From contig JBDKLO010000100.1 of the NCBI GenBank assembly GCA_039795615.1, forward strand, positions 1 to 5,334: 5,334 nucleotides of DNA. The letters are read 5' to 3'. This document shows, piece after piece, positions 5,224-5,334 of this stretch; position 1 is the stretch's first letter, and every line of letters begins with the position of its first letter. A model generated the notes under the pieces. It saw nothing but the letters and a program-made list of their open reading frames with translations, made no database searches and had not been told where the DNA came from. Both the position numbers and the translations under genes were made by a program. Source of the DNA: UBA6136 sp039795615 (lineage in GTDB: Bacteria > Pseudomonadota > Gammaproteobacteria > Methylococcales > Methylococcaceae).

Positions 5224-5334
5224 ATGATCGTGATCAATCGCCGATGGATTCTGCTCGGGCTGCTTGGAACGCTCCCTGCCTGTGCCTGGGTTCCGATGGA
5301 CCAGAACCCCAGCCGAATCCGTTCGCCTGAACGC
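5224..5334 (+). CDS. Small lipoprotein paralogue, 3' end beyond window
   Basis: Only the first 37 codons are visible, open to the window end. The signal has a basic start (R6, R7), hydrophobic W8-L14 and lipobox L-P-A-C with the cysteine at C20. After the cysteine comes A-W-V-P-M-D-Q-N-P-S-R-I-R-S-P-E-R, matching the upstream lipoprotein at 13 of 17 positions once one proline is gapped. GGGAG lies about ten bases before ATG 5224, immediately after the preceding stop. The start is well supported by this site and by signal-peptide length. The DNA of the shared segment differs mostly at silent positions, so the duplication is not recent. It is probably translated from the same mRNA as its neighbour. 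Confidence 0.85.
   Translation, partial: MIVINRRWILLGLLGTLPACAWVPMDQNPSRIRSPER

Noticed and set aside
1..5334. Search for mobile elements, CRISPR, tRNA or rRNA
   Set aside because: No transposase or integrase motifs, spaced direct-repeat arrays, cloverleaf-like sequences or rRNA-like segments were seen on either strand.

Overview
The window looks like a stretch of ordinary bacterial chromosome, most likely from a gammaproteobacterium. The evidence is a YjbQ protein very close to the E. coli type, diderm-style small lipoproteins, a Sec-exported PhoX-like protein, AG-rich ribosome binding sites, one canonical Rho-independent terminator, and abundant GATC sites, as in Dam-methylating bacteria. 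I cannot name the genus. No rRNA, tRNA, CRISPR array, insertion sequence or phage gene is visible.

Left block, minus strand (1-3358): three genes read right to left. A secreted PhoX/DUF839-like protein (3358 to 1805) is followed by a strong UUCG-loop terminator. A 2OG-Fe(II) oxygenase-family protein (1701 to 1081) comes next, then a polyphosphate kinase 2 (PPK2; 923 to the window edge). The PPK2 gene is essentially complete: 307 codons are visible and only the final codon or codons are cut off.

Middle (3359-4431): a 221-bp divergent intergenic region separates the PhoX-like gene from a plus-strand radical SAM gene, whose most likely start is 3580. The region holds four TTCA motifs spaced exactly 11 bp apart, the geometry of tandem PhoB half-sites. 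With PPK2 and the PhoX-like protein nearby, this suggests phosphate control, but the site is a prediction only.

Right block (4432-5334): yjbQ (minus) converges on the radical SAM gene with an 11-bp gap. Divergent from yjbQ are two adjacent plus-strand genes for small lipoproteins. They share a conserved segment just after the lipobox cysteine (W-x-P-x-x-Q-N-P-x-R-I-R-S-P-E-R). The second gene runs off the window end. The pair looks like an old tandem duplication of an uncharacterised lipoprotein.

The most unusual non-coding structure is a perfect 17-bp inverted repeat with a 5-nt loop inside the oxygenase gene, over the codon of its distal iron-binding histidine. I see no clear evidence of a wholly new multi-gene system. 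The best leads are the Pho-like tandem repeats, the intragenic hairpin, the uncharacterised radical SAM protein and the paired lipoproteins.
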